64,000 bases of DNA from WQXF01 sp031553615 (GTDB lineage: Bacteria > Bacillota > Clostridia > Christensenellales > Aristaeellaceae): positions 62,001-126,000 of the forward strand of contig JAVBLJ010000006.1 in NCBI GenBank assembly GCA_031553615.1, read 5' to 3'. A program made the translations under genes and the position numbers. Below are positions 56,115-64,000 of the stretch, in pieces. Under the pieces are notes generated by a model. It saw only the letters and a program-made list of their open reading frames with translations, was not told the DNA's origin and made no database searches. How positions within the stretch are numbered: the stretch's first letter is position 1; each line of letters starts with the position of its first letter.

Positions 56115-59100
56115 ATGAAGAACCAAACGACGAGATTCCTTGCGCTGCTCCTTGCCTTCCTCATGGTTTTCTGCTCGGTTGCCGGTGGGGTTGCCGAAGG
56201 TTCGGAGGGAGGGGCGGGGACGGAAACCACCCCGGCCCCGATTGTAGAGGTCACTACGCCTCCCACCGAGAAGCCTACGGAGGTTCCTACGGAAACCCCT
56301 TCGGAAACCCCTTCGGAAGCGCCTTCGGATGAGCCGAGCGATGAACCCTCGGAAGAACCTTCGGAAGCACCCTCTGAGGAGCCCAGCGAAGAACCTTCCG
56401 CGGAGCCCACCGCAGAAGCTCCCGCTGTATTCACGGCTGGATTGGTTCGCCTTGCGCAGGGCACCAAGCTGTATGCCGACCGTGATCTCTCCGTGCTTTA
56501 TGGCACGCTGGATGCGGATGGCATCGCTTATGCAGCCGCTGAAAATGAGACACAACCTGTCACGGTGACGTTCTCGCTGGATGGCGAAGCGACTGCGGAG
56601 GCTTTTGCCGCATACAGTGCCATCACCCCGCTTATCGAGAGCGAAATCGACGAATACATCGATCAAACCAATGCCATGGAAATCGGCGTTGTGATGTTTG
56701 AAAAACTGCCCCTGCTAGCGCTGACGATCACGTTGGCGCAGGTTGAAGACACGGTTGCTGAACCGGCCGCTGTCGAGGCTGCCTTTGCGGAAGGTTTGGC
56801 CCAGATTCCGGCGGGCACCATCGTGTTTGCCGACGATGCGCTGACCCAGGCTATGGGCGCTACCGAAGCCGAAGCGGTCGTATACTTGGGACCGATCACG
56901 CCGGATATGCCCCTGCCGATCGTGTACAACACCGACGGCGAGAACCTCGCGAACGGCTTTATCGCCGCCGCCGTGGCGTATGTGCCGCTGAGTGCGGAGG
57001 AGTTGGAAGCGTACTTGGCCGCCACGACGGGCGTGCTGTACAACGAGCTTCCGCTCGCCGCGCTGACGCTGGTGCCCATGGTCGCTTATGAGATGGATAC
57101 CTACGGCTTTCCGGGCATGCCCATCGATTACGTGATGACTGCCGACGATATGGCCCGCAAGGCCTCGATCGCCGGAGATGGTACGGTTGAGCGCCTGGCG
57201 ACCGCTGTTCCGGGCAAGGACTACGTGAAGGACGAAGTGCTGGCACGCGCTGAAACCCGCGAGATGGCCGAGATGATCGCTGCCTCGTACAACGCCGTGC
57301 TCCAATCGTACGAACTGGACTTGGTCGTATTGAAGCTGCAGGGTGAGGCGACGGTGCTGCAGGCGGTCACCGCAGGTGCCGATCCCAAAGCGCACCTGAT
57401 CGGCGTAACCCCCAACGACTACCTGTTCCTGGAGCCGCAGCCCGCCGACGCGGGCAACACCTACAAAGCGGAGAGCATGTCGCTCATGGCTGTTCCAACC
57501 ATGGGCACGTGGAGGACATTCAAGGGGAACGATCCCTACCTTGCCACTCCGTCTAGCAGCAATTACCAGTACATGCACGACGTGGTTGGCACATACGGCG
57601 CTTGGGGTCTTACCAAGGGTGCCGGTGTGCGTGTAGGCGTGATCGATGGCGGCATCTCAGGCCCTGCCGACATGAGCGGCAAGATTGTGAAAACATCCGG
57701 TTTGGGATCTGCGAACAGTCACGGCGCTCACGTGGCGGGCATCATTGCCGCCGTTCGCAACAACGGAACGGGCGGTGCGGGCATCGCGCCCGAAGCCACC
57801 ATTTGGGCCCATGCCACTAATTTTGAGACTGCCGACCTCTGCACCGCCCTGGGCAACATGAGTGCTGCAACCGGGGACAAGGTTTGGGTCATCAACATGA
57901 GCCTGGGCGGTTCATTCTACAACTATGATTTTGCTCTGGCTGTCGCTAGCTGTATCAATAAAGGGGTTCCCATCATCGCCGCGGCCGGCAACGATGGAGG
58001 CATGGCATTCTCCTATCCCGCCAATTACCCGGGCGTTATCAGCGTTGCGGCCACGGATGCTGCAAACATGCGCGCGCCTTACTCCAACTATGGTGCGGCT
58101 ACTGTGTCTGCGCCGGGTTCATACATCTTGTCCACCCTCAACGGTGGCTCATTCGGCATCATGAGCGGTACGTCCATGGCTACCCCGGTGGTTACCGGCG
58201 TGGCCGCGCTGTATTACTCCGCGCGCGGCACCCGCGATCTGAATGGTGACGGCGTTCCCAACGCCAATGACGTCGATTATCTTAAGAGCGTGCTTCGGGC
58301 CAGTTGCACCAAGCCCGCTGGCTCCAGCTCGGGCATGGGGGCCGGCATCGTCAACGCCACCAATATGTTCAAGAAAATCGTGCAGAAGCCGGTCATCACG
58401 GTTTCGAACGGCGGAGTGACCCTTACCCCCACGCCTACCTACGTGCCCACCACGGCAACGGTGAAGATCAACGCAGGATACAATGGTCAGTACATCCTCT
58501 ATACCACCGATGGCACCACCCCCTCCATTAAGGATGGCGTTGTGGTCAATGGCATCGAGGGCACCGGCACCATCAGCATCGCGCTCACCAGCTTCCCGGT
58601 AGGCACGCGCACCATCAAAGCGCTTTCTGTGAACGCACAGGGCGTTGCCAGCTCTGTATCGACACTGACGTTTCAGATTAGCAACAACAGCACCCCTACC
58701 TCGGTGACCATCACCGGCTCTCAGTATGTGGCCGTCGGCAAGAGCGCGCAGTATACTGCCACGATCGCGCCGGTAACCAAGCAGCAAACCGTAGCTTGGT
58801 CAATCGCCACTCCTGGCGCGCTGGCCACCATCAGCAGCACGGGCAAGTTGACAATCAAGACCGGAGCGACGGGCACCATAACGATTCGCGCTACGGTTCG
58901 GGGGTACACCACGTTTGCGGATTTCGTTGTAAACGTAAACCCCTTCCCGGCGAGTGCTGTAATTCTGAGTCAAACAGCGCTGACGCTCAGGTCAACTACA
59001 ACTCCTGCGGTTTCGAGCTACATTATCCCTACTGTCAAGCTGGCGGATAGCACGGGCACCATGATCACCTATCCGAGCCTGGGAATGTCCTATTCTGCTG

Positions 59101-60626
59101 TCAGCTCTAGCACGAAGGTCGTTACGGTCGCGGGGGACGCTTCGGGCTGGAAGGCTACAGCAGTCGCGCCTGGCAAGGCGACCATCACCTTTGTTGCGCT
59201 CGATGGCAGCGGAAAGACCGCGAAGCTTGCGGTTACCGTCACGCAGGCCGTCACCGGCCTCAGCTTCGATGGAGGCGCGGTCATCGGATCGGGTAAGTCC
59301 GTCACCTACAAGCCTATCATTGTGCCAGCGAATGCGACCAACAAGAAGGTGGCCTGGACGCTCACCGGCGCGCCCGCAGGAGTAACGGTCTCGTCCACTG
59401 GCAAGCTTACTTGTCCGAGTAGCATCCTCAGCGGAACTTTTACCCTCACCTGCACCTCGGTCGATGATCCGCTGATGACGGTTAGCAGGAGCATCACCAT
59501 TGCTGCACCGATTGCCGCCGTGGCGCTGACCTCCTCGGACCCGAAGGTAACGAAGGTGGCTTCGCTCGTCAAGAGCGCGATGCTGTACACCTTGGATTTG
59601 AGCGGTACAAGATTTGATACACCGGCGGTCAATGCGGAAACCAAGCTCCAGTTTGGCTATACGGTAACGGGTCCTTCAGTTGTTACCAACCAGGTGCTGT
59701 GGATTTCCAGCAATGTGAAGGTCGCCACAGTAGATCAGACTGGTTTAGTGATTGCCAAGGCGGCGGGCTCCGCCACCATCACCTGCATCGCGCTCGATGG
59801 CAGCGGGAAAAAGGCTTCCGTTCCCGTGAAGGTGATTGTGCCCTGCTCGTACATCAGCATTTCTGCTGACACCAAGGCGATTGCGAGCAGCTTGCCGACG
59901 TTGGGCTATGGAAAATCCTCCGCGATCAAGGTTACCTACGGCACCACGTACGGAACTCCGACGGCCAAGGGAGTTACCTGGAGCTTTACGGTGACCAGTC
60001 CTGGCTCGCAGGATATTACGGCGTACTGCAAGGCAAATGGCCTGGTAACACTTTCTTCCTCCGGCACGCTGAAAGTGAAGAAGCATCCTTTATACAACAC
60101 CTATCGGGTTACGGTGACCGCAACAACAACGGACGGTACGAACCTGAGCGCTACAACGAATTACGCGGCTCAACCGGCAGCGGCGCTCTTTGGCGCGTAC
60201 AATGGTACCAAGCTCGTGACCGAAGACGATGAAGATGAAGTGCCTATAAAAGACATGTATTTTGATGCAATGACCTTCAAATCGTCGGTGACTCTGTCCA
60301 TGTCTACTCCGGCACTGTATCGAGAGGCCAACTTCTACTTCTATACGGACAATGCGTATAGGGATGACTACACGATTACCAGCTCCAACCCCGCGGTTGC
60401 TTCACCGTATGCCTTTACGGGAGAGCAAACGCTCTACGCATGGACGGGATACTATATGTACCCGCAAGCAAGGTTCAACAACTATTACATTTACAGCCTG
60501 GGCAAGCGTGCATACTTAATGGCCATTGTCGTCAAGGCGGACAAGGTGGGTACTACAACCATCACGGTTAAGGCGAACGATGGTTCCGGCAAGAGCGCGA
60601 AGTTCACGGTCAAGGTCGTCAAGTAA
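56115..60626 (+). CDS. Large secreted S8 subtilisin-family serine peptidase with Ig-like C-terminal repeats
   Basis: A 1503-residue exported peptidase. Order: signal peptide (1-28); acidic Pro/Glu/Ser tandem linker (about 50-98); two copies of a roughly 90-residue module (about 108-195 and 228-310); I9-like propeptide (about 366-445); S8 catalytic domain (about 490-755) with D511 (GVIDGG), H536 (SHGAHVAG), oxyanion N626 (AAGND) and S687 (SGTSMATP); a chitobiase/FN3-like segment (about 775-860, YTTDGTTPSIKDG); then at least four bacterial Ig-like (BIG2) repeats to about 1360, and a C-terminal domain ending in another BIG2-like strand. No LPXTG or S-layer motif is visible, so the attachment mode is unknown. 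AAAGGTGAT precedes the ATG. Confidence 0.92.
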   Translation: MKNQTTRFLALLLAFLMVFCSVAGGVAEGSEGGAGTETTPAPIVEVTTPPTEKPTEVPTETPSETPSEAPSDEPSDEPSEEPSEAPSEEPSEEPSAEPTAEAPAVFTAGLVRLAQGTKLYADRDLSVLYGTLDADGIAYAAAENETQPVTVTFSLDGEATAEAFAAYSAITPLIESEIDEYIDQTNAMEIGVVMFEKLPLLALTITLAQVEDTVAEPAAVEAAFAEGLAQIPAGTIVFADDALTQAMGATEAEAVVYLGPITPDMPLPIVYNTDGENLANGFIAAAVAYVPLSAEELEAYLAATTGVLYNELPLAALTLVPMVAYEMDTYGFPGMPIDYVMTADDMARKASIAGDGTVERLATAVPGKDYVKDEVLARAETREMAEMIAASYNAVLQSYELDLVVLKLQGEATVLQAVTAGADPKAHLIGVTPNDYLFLEPQPADAGNTYKAESMSLMAVPTMGTWRTFKGNDPYLATPSSSNYQYMHDVVGTYGAWGLTKGAGVRVGVIDGGISGPADMSGKIVKTSGLGSANSHGAHVAGIIAAVRNNGTGGAGIAPEATIWAHATNFETADLCTALGNMSAATGDKVWVINMSLGGSFYNYDFALAVASCINKGVPIIAAAGNDGGMAFSYPANYPGVISVAATDAANMRAPYSNYGAATVSAPGSYILSTLNGGSFGIMSGTSMATPVVTGVAALYYSARGTRDLNGDGVPNANDVDYLKSVLRASCTKPAGSSSGMGAGIVNATNMFKKIVQKPVITVSNGGVTLTPTPTYVPTTATVKINAGYNGQYILYTTDGTTPSIKDGVVVNGIEGTGTISIALTSFPVGTRTIKALSVNAQGVASSVSTLTFQISNNSTPTSVTITGSQYVAVGKSAQYTATIAPVTKQQTVAWSIATPGALATISSTGKLTIKTGATGTITIRATVRGYTTFADFVVNVNPFPASAVILSQTALTLRSTTTPAVSSYIIPTVKLADSTGTMITYPSLGMSYSAVSSSTKVVTVAGDASGWKATAVAPGKATITFVALDGSGKTAKLAVTVTQAVTGLSFDGGAVIGSGKSVTYKPIIVPANATNKKVAWTLTGAPAGVTVSSTGKLTCPSSILSGTFTLTCTSVDDPLMTVSRSITIAAPIAAVALTSSDPKVTKVASLVKSAMLYTLDLSGTRFDTPAVNAETKLQFGYTVTGPSVVTNQVLWISSNVKVATVDQTGLVIAKAAGSATITCIALDGSGKKASVPVKVIVPCSYISISADTKAIASSLPTLGYGKSSAIKVTYGTTYGTPTAKGVTWSFTVTSPGSQDITAYCKANGLVTLSSSGTLKVKKHPLYNTYRVTVTATTTDGTNLSATTNYAAQPAAALFGAYNGTKLVTEDDEDEVPIKDMYFDAMTFKSSVTLSMSTPALYREANFYFYTDNAYRDDYTITSSNPAVASPYAFTGEQTLYAWTGYYMYPQARFNNYYIYSLGKRAYLMAIVVKADKVGTTTITVKANDGSGKSAKFTVKVVK

Positions 60627-60670
60627 GGCAAAGGACCTGGTACAGCAGTTTAGCGAAAGCGGGGGGCCGA

Positions 60671-60684
60671 GCGACATATGTCGC
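60671..60684. promoter_or_regulatory. Perfect 14-bp palindrome
   Basis: GCGACAT-ATGTCGC, immediately followed by AGCGCTAGC, lies between the subtilase stop and its terminator. It could be an operator or an extra stem in the 3' untranslated region; nothing else identifies it. Confidence 0.3.
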
Positions 60685-60713
60685 AGCGCTAGCAGCGATT
60701 TGCCAGAAAGCAC

Positions 60714-60743
60714 AAGGGGAGCGGTCTTGGACCGGCTCCCCTT
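60714..60743 (+). terminator. Terminator of the subtilase gene
   Basis: AAGGGGAGC and GGTC pair with GACC and GCTCCCCTT (60714-60743) around the loop TTG. The T tail is short (TTTGCTGC), but the stem is long and GC-rich and lies 90 bases after the stop. Confidence 0.75.
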
Positions 60744-60791
60744 TGCTGCGGCGTCGTTCTTCAAGTGCATTCTAAGCGGCTCGCATTTTGC

Positions 60792-60820
60792 TTGACTACG
60801 GGGTTTGTACGGCGTATCAT
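60792..60820 (+). promoter_or_regulatory. Promoter of the AraD-like gene
   Basis: TTGACT (60792-60797), a 17-base spacer and TATCAT (60815-60820), each five of six to consensus. The leader is about 70 bases. Confidence 0.75.
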
Positions 60821-60897
60821 TTTGACAAAGAGTCATGCTTCAGCGTGCGGAGGTCGAAGGAAGGCAGGCTGATTGGCTGAAAAAGGGAGGTACTTAC

Positions 60898-61590
60898 ATG
60901 TTGCATGAATTGAAGCAAGCGGTTTTCGAAGCCAACCTGCTTTTGCCCAAGTACAGGCTGGTTACCTTTACCTGGGGCAACGTATCGGGCATCGATCGGG
61001 AGAACGGTCTGGTGGTCATCAAGCCTTCGGGCGTAGAGTACGATACAATGCGCGTGGAGGACATGGTGGTGGTCGATTTGGAGGGAGCGAAGGTGGAAGG
61101 CAAGCTCAACCCTTCTTCCGATACGCCTACGCATGTGGCGCTCTACAATGCCTTCCCGGCGTTGGGCGGCATCGTGCATACCCACAGCCGCTGGGCAACG
61201 ATCTTTGCGCAAATGGGCCAGGGCATTCCGGCTCTGGGTACGACTCATGCCGACTACTTCTATGGCGAGGTTCCGTGTACGCGAAAAATGGATGCCAAAG
61301 AGATTCAGTCCGAGTATGAAAAGGAAACGGGCACGGTGATCGTCGAGCGGTTTAAGGGCATCGATCCGGCCAGCATTCCGGCGGCGTTGGTGTACAGCCA
61401 CGGGCCCTTCGCCTGGGGTAAAGATGCCCTCGAAGCGGTGCACAATGCCGTGGTGCTGGAAGAGGTCGCGATGATGGCTTGGCACACGAAGCTGCTAAGC
61501 CCGCATCAGCAGAGCATGCAGCAGGAGCTTTTGGATAAGCACTACCTGCGCAAGCACGGCAAGGATGCCTACTACGGCCAAGGGAAATAG
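60898..61590 (+). CDS. araD: Class II aldolase/epimerase, L-ribulose-5-phosphate 4-epimerase type
   Basis: A 230-residue cytosolic zinc enzyme, the length of E. coli AraD (231). TFTWGNVSGID (23-33) and IKPSGVEYDTM form the phosphate site; the zinc ligands are H94 and H96 in VHTHSRWA and a third histidine in VYSHGPFAWG near 170; D75 in NPSSDTPTH is the catalytic acid region. These match the epimerase branch (L-ribulose-5-P to D-xylulose-5-P) better than fuculose aldolase, though L-xylulose- or other pentulose-phosphate variants look alike. The ATG at 60898 is behind AAAAGGGAGG. No other arabinose genes are adjacent. Confidence 0.88.
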   Translation: MLHELKQAVFEANLLLPKYRLVTFTWGNVSGIDRENGLVVIKPSGVEYDTMRVEDMVVVDLEGAKVEGKLNPSSDTPTHVALYNAFPALGGIVHTHSRWATIFAQMGQGIPALGTTHADYFYGEVPCTRKMDAKEIQSEYEKETGTVIVERFKGIDPASIPAALVYSHGPFAWGKDALEAVHNAVVLEEVAMMAWHTKLLSPHQQSMQQELLDKHYLRKHGKDAYYGQGK

Positions 61591-61641
61591 CGGGCATAGG
61601 GCATAGGGTTGGGGAAACGGAAAGGCATGCATAGATCAAAA

Positions 61642-61674
61642 AAGAGGGCTTCCGGTTGCGCCGGGAGTCCTCTT
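61642..61674. terminator. Bidirectional terminator between AraD-like and GH13-like genes
   Basis: AAGAGG, CT and CCGG pair with CCGG, AG and CCTCTT across two mismatches. On the minus strand the stem is followed by six T (61643-61638), so it mainly ends the GH13-like gene; it may also serve the AraD-like gene. Confidence 0.85.
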
Positions 61675-61687
61675 GGCTTGCGGAACG

Positions 61688-64000
61688 CTAGTTGGGCTTG
61701 ATGCGCGTGATGAGGTGCTGCTGTGCGGTATTGGGCGCATCGTATGCCTCGCCACCCTGTAGGTCGATCACGACGCTTTCATAGGGGCCAAGCGTCACCT
61801 TGTCGGCTTCTAATGTAGCGTTGCCATACACGACGGTGCTCTGTGCTGTGCTCAGCCGCACGCCGCCCACATCCATGGCGGAAAAGTCGCGGGAAGCTAT
61901 CTCGCCGGTCAAGTTGATCAGCACCAGCTTCTGTGCCTCGCCAGCAGCTTCAGCATATCGGCGGAAGGCCACGATGCCGCTTGCGCTATCGTTCAGGTAC
62001 TCGATAGCGAGCTGGTTTTCCGCGCCAAACTGGGCTTTGCGCATCGCCAATAGCTCCGCAAAAAACGCCTCGTTGCCCAGCTCGTCGTTCTGGTAGATGA
62101 TCAGTGAACCATCGATGGTGCTCAGCAGTGTCCACATCGCACGCGCCTTTGCCCTGCCGTAGACCTTGATCGCGCGCTGCCCATCGAAGTAATCGCCATA
62201 CCAGGGCGCAACGGTATCGTGGTTTTCCAGGAAGCGGCCATGTTGCATGCCTTCCGGTGCAGTGGCCTGTTCGGCGCGCAGCCAGTGGGCAACCAGCGCC
62301 GCGAACTGCTGCTCATCGATGCGGCCGCGTCGGGCGGAAAGCGTCATGCGGTAGAAGGGCATGTCGTAAAAGAGATCGGTGTAGGGCGCGTAGCAGGGGG
62401 TAGCGTTGTTGTTTTCGGGCAGTACCAGCGGTGCGACGCCTGCATCCAGGAAGCCTTGGCGGATCGCGGCGGTCATCGCTGCGCCGCCGTACAAACCGGT
62501 TTGGCTGGCGCGGTGACCGCCCTGGGGATTCCAGTTGGGCACCGAGCCCATGACGGCATCGATGCGCGTGCCCGCTATGCCGAAGGTTTCGGTCTGACGC
62601 ATTGCCAGATCGCGCATGTAGGCCAGGTAATCGGTGTTGGCGAAGTCCATCGCGTAGCAATCCCATTCGGCACGGTCGCGCACGCCGCCGGAATCGCTTA
62701 GGAATTGCCGGTCCTGTGTGATCCATTGCCTGCGCTCCTCGGTCAGCCAGGGATTGTCGTAGAGTGCGCGAGGTGCTGCTTCATCGTACAGATAGGGGCC
62801 GTGCGGCACGTAATCGATCAGCGTGCGGATGCCAAGCGACGCTGCAGCGGCACAAAAGTCGGTCATCTCCTGTGCGGATGCGGTGCGCGCCTCCTCCTGC
62901 GTCATCTCTCGGGTGACGCGCTGCGCATAGCGGTGATCGATGAATTCCATGTTGTAGGGCAGGTAAATGCTGCCGCTATCGTGCGGGTGCTCGAAAACCG
63001 GCAACAGCCACAGGCTGTCGAAGCCCAGCTCAGCGATGCGGGGGAGGGCTTCCGCGTAGGCATTCAGCGTGCCATTCGCCCCGGCGAAGTCGTTGTCCGA
63101 TACGCCGGCCGGATGACCCGAATAGATCGTCGCGCCCTTTACGCCATCCTGCGGCGCGCGCCAGCCTTGGCTCGCGTAGAGTTGCCGGGCGGCTGCGTAG
63201 CCTTGGCCAGGCGGGGCGACCTGCAGAAACTGTGTGCCCAGAGTCAGCGTTTCACCGGGTCGCAGCTCGCCGAGCGCACAGGCCAGATTGATGATTTCCA
63301 CCTTGCCTTCGTCGGTCTTGGTCAGGGTGGGTTTCCATTTTTCTATGGGGTCGACGAAAATCGCATTGATCTCGCGCGTGGGCTCGGTGATGTGGATGAG
63401 CGCGCTTGCGTAATCACCCTGGATCGCTCGCATGTTGCGTAGCGCTGCAATTTCATACACCGGATAGGGGAGGTTGCCGGGCAGCTCAAAGAGCGCGGCG
63501 GCATCGACCTCAAGGCCGCTGATCACCGGGGCCGCGCCATTGATCACCGCCGGATTTTCGCCGAGATTGTGGAGCGTCGCCTCGATAGAAACGTAGGAGA
63601 TGTCGCCTGCGGTGTGTGCAGTGTAGCGCGTAATGATCTCGAAACGCGCTGTGGCATCGTTGGGCACATCCATCTCGGTGCGCACTTGTACGCCATTCTC
63701 AAACGGCTCTATGACCGCCGCAGCTGGAACGCGGCGTGCCGAAGGCCGCGCGGGGTTCCGGCGGATATCCTGGGGCAGCTCATAGGTGGCCAGCGCGTCC
63801 AAATCCTGGTACATCAGCGTATCGCGCAGGTACGTTCCGGCGGTAGCCTGCTTCTGGCCGCTGCCATCGTAGCAGAAGTCCACGTATAAGCTGTCGAACC
63901 GCAGTTCAGAAACCTCAGAGGCCGCGCCGCCCCAAGTGGGCAGCGAAATACCCACGAGGTCTCCGGTCGCGGGGTTCAGGCGCAGGATTATCCCCTCAAA
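61688..64000 (-). CDS. GH13-like alpha-glucan-active protein, 5' end cut by window
   Basis: At least 770 codons; the frame is open to the window edge, so the start lies outside. The N-terminal 430 visible residues are beta-rich and include LRLNPATGDLVGISLPTWGG, similar to sugar-binding sandwich domains that precede divergent GH13 barrels. The barrel follows: IAELGFDSLWLLPVFEH, GIRTLIDYVPHGPYL, GIAGTRIDAVMG (nucleophile Asp), PLVLPENNN (acid Glu) and GRFLENHDTVAP (third carboxylate), then a C-terminal sandwich (about the last 90 residues, VVYGNATLEADKVTLGPYESVVIDL). These carboxylates are in GH13 order, so it is probably active. Its substrate cannot be told. Confidence 0.85.
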   Translation of the reverse strand, partial: FEGIILRLNPATGDLVGISLPTWGGAASEVSELRFDSLYVDFCYDGSGQKQATAGTYLRDTLMYQDLDALATYELPQDIRRNPARPSARRVPAAAVIEPFENGVQVRTEMDVPNDATARFEIITRYTAHTAGDISYVSIEATLHNLGENPAVINGAAPVISGLEVDAAALFELPGNLPYPVYEIAALRNMRAIQGDYASALIHITEPTREINAIFVDPIEKWKPTLTKTDEGKVEIINLACALGELRPGETLTLGTQFLQVAPPGQGYAAARQLYASQGWRAPQDGVKGATIYSGHPAGVSDNDFAGANGTLNAYAEALPRIAELGFDSLWLLPVFEHPHDSGSIYLPYNMEFIDHRYAQRVTREMTQEEARTASAQEMTDFCAAAASLGIRTLIDYVPHGPYLYDEAAPRALYDNPWLTEERRQWITQDRQFLSDSGGVRDRAEWDCYAMDFANTDYLAYMRDLAMRQTETFGIAGTRIDAVMGSVPNWNPQGGHRASQTGLYGGAAMTAAIRQGFLDAGVAPLVLPENNNATPCYAPYTDLFYDMPFYRMTLSARRGRIDEQQFAALVAHWLRAEQATAPEGMQHGRFLENHDTVAPWYGDYFDGQRAIKVYGRAKARAMWTLLSTIDGSLIIYQNDELGNEAFFAELLAMRKAQFGAENQLAIEYLNDSASGIVAFRRYAEAAGEAQKLVLINLTGEIASRDFSAMDVGGVRLSTAQSTVVYGNATLEADKVTLGPYESVVIDLQGGEAYDAPNTAQQHLITRIKPN

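Noticed and set aside
61688..63955. A GTG at 63955 as the start of the GH13-like gene
   Set aside because: The frame stays open to the window end and the 15 codons before it read as a continuing sugar-binding sandwich domain, so the true start lies outside.
1..64000. tRNA, rRNA, insertion sequences, integrases, phage or plasmid genes
   Set aside because: None could be recognised on either strand; the close gene packing leaves little room for them.

Overview
The window looks like a chromosomal segment of a GC-rich Clostridia-type Firmicute. Christensenellales or a related gut lineage is my best guess, not a proven placement. The reasons are strong Shine-Dalgarno sites in front of almost every gene, sugar uptake by ABC transporters with one shared MsmK/UgpC-type ATPase and no PTS, AraC/GntR/LacI regulators, DUF5696 and YIP1 proteins, and an oxygen-sensitive glycyl radical enzyme. 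I see no rRNA, tRNA, insertion sequence, prophage or CRISPR array.

Layout. (1) 1-712: a truncated GH4 alpha-glycosidase divergent from an AraC-type regulator (902-1705). (2) 1892-19252: fourteen closely spaced or overlapping plus-strand genes forming one apparent peptide-utilisation operon: MalY-type C-S lyase, GntR regulator, complete Opp-type importer (five genes), TldD/TldE pair, amidohydrolase, HEXXH metallopeptidase, RidA-type deaminase and two S9 serine peptidases, ended by a bidirectional terminator at 19277-19312. (3) 36600 down to 19354 (minus): an 11-gene carbohydrate operon with a 460-aa solute-binding protein, the shared ATPase, a 951-aa binding protein with carbohydrate-binding-like N-terminal domains, two complete pairs of CUT1 permeases, an NHL/YIP1 membrane protein, a DUF5696 protein and two putative (alpha/alpha)-toroid glycosidases.

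(4) 36934-40919 (plus, divergent from 3): a DUF1861 protein, two GH130-like proteins and a LacI regulator; the divergent control region carries paired palindromes. (5) 43850 down to 40903: a radical SAM activase and a glycyl radical enzyme whose active-site motif fits neither formate lyase nor the well-known dehydratases. (6) 44097-48543: SIS-domain protein, cytosolic GH9 enzyme and BadF-type kinase, a set that fits glucosamine-oligosaccharide catabolism. (7) 48614-51783: a visibly AT-richer patch of small exported proteins. (8) 51848-55178 (minus): galactose mutarotase, a lipoprotein and an HSL-type esterase, with a candidate small RNA or riboregulatory leader upstream at about 55288-55406. 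(9) 55679-60626: a small lipoprotein resembling a free-standing subtilisin propeptide, followed by a 1503-aa secreted subtilase. (10) 60898-61590: AraD-like epimerase/aldolase; 61688-64000: a GH13-like enzyme cut by the window end.

Taken together this is a scavenging region: one block imports and dismantles peptides, possibly thioether-linked ones because a C-S beta-lyase and an enamine deaminase share the operon, and several blocks take up and degrade oligosaccharides. All functions are read from motifs and context; no database search was run.
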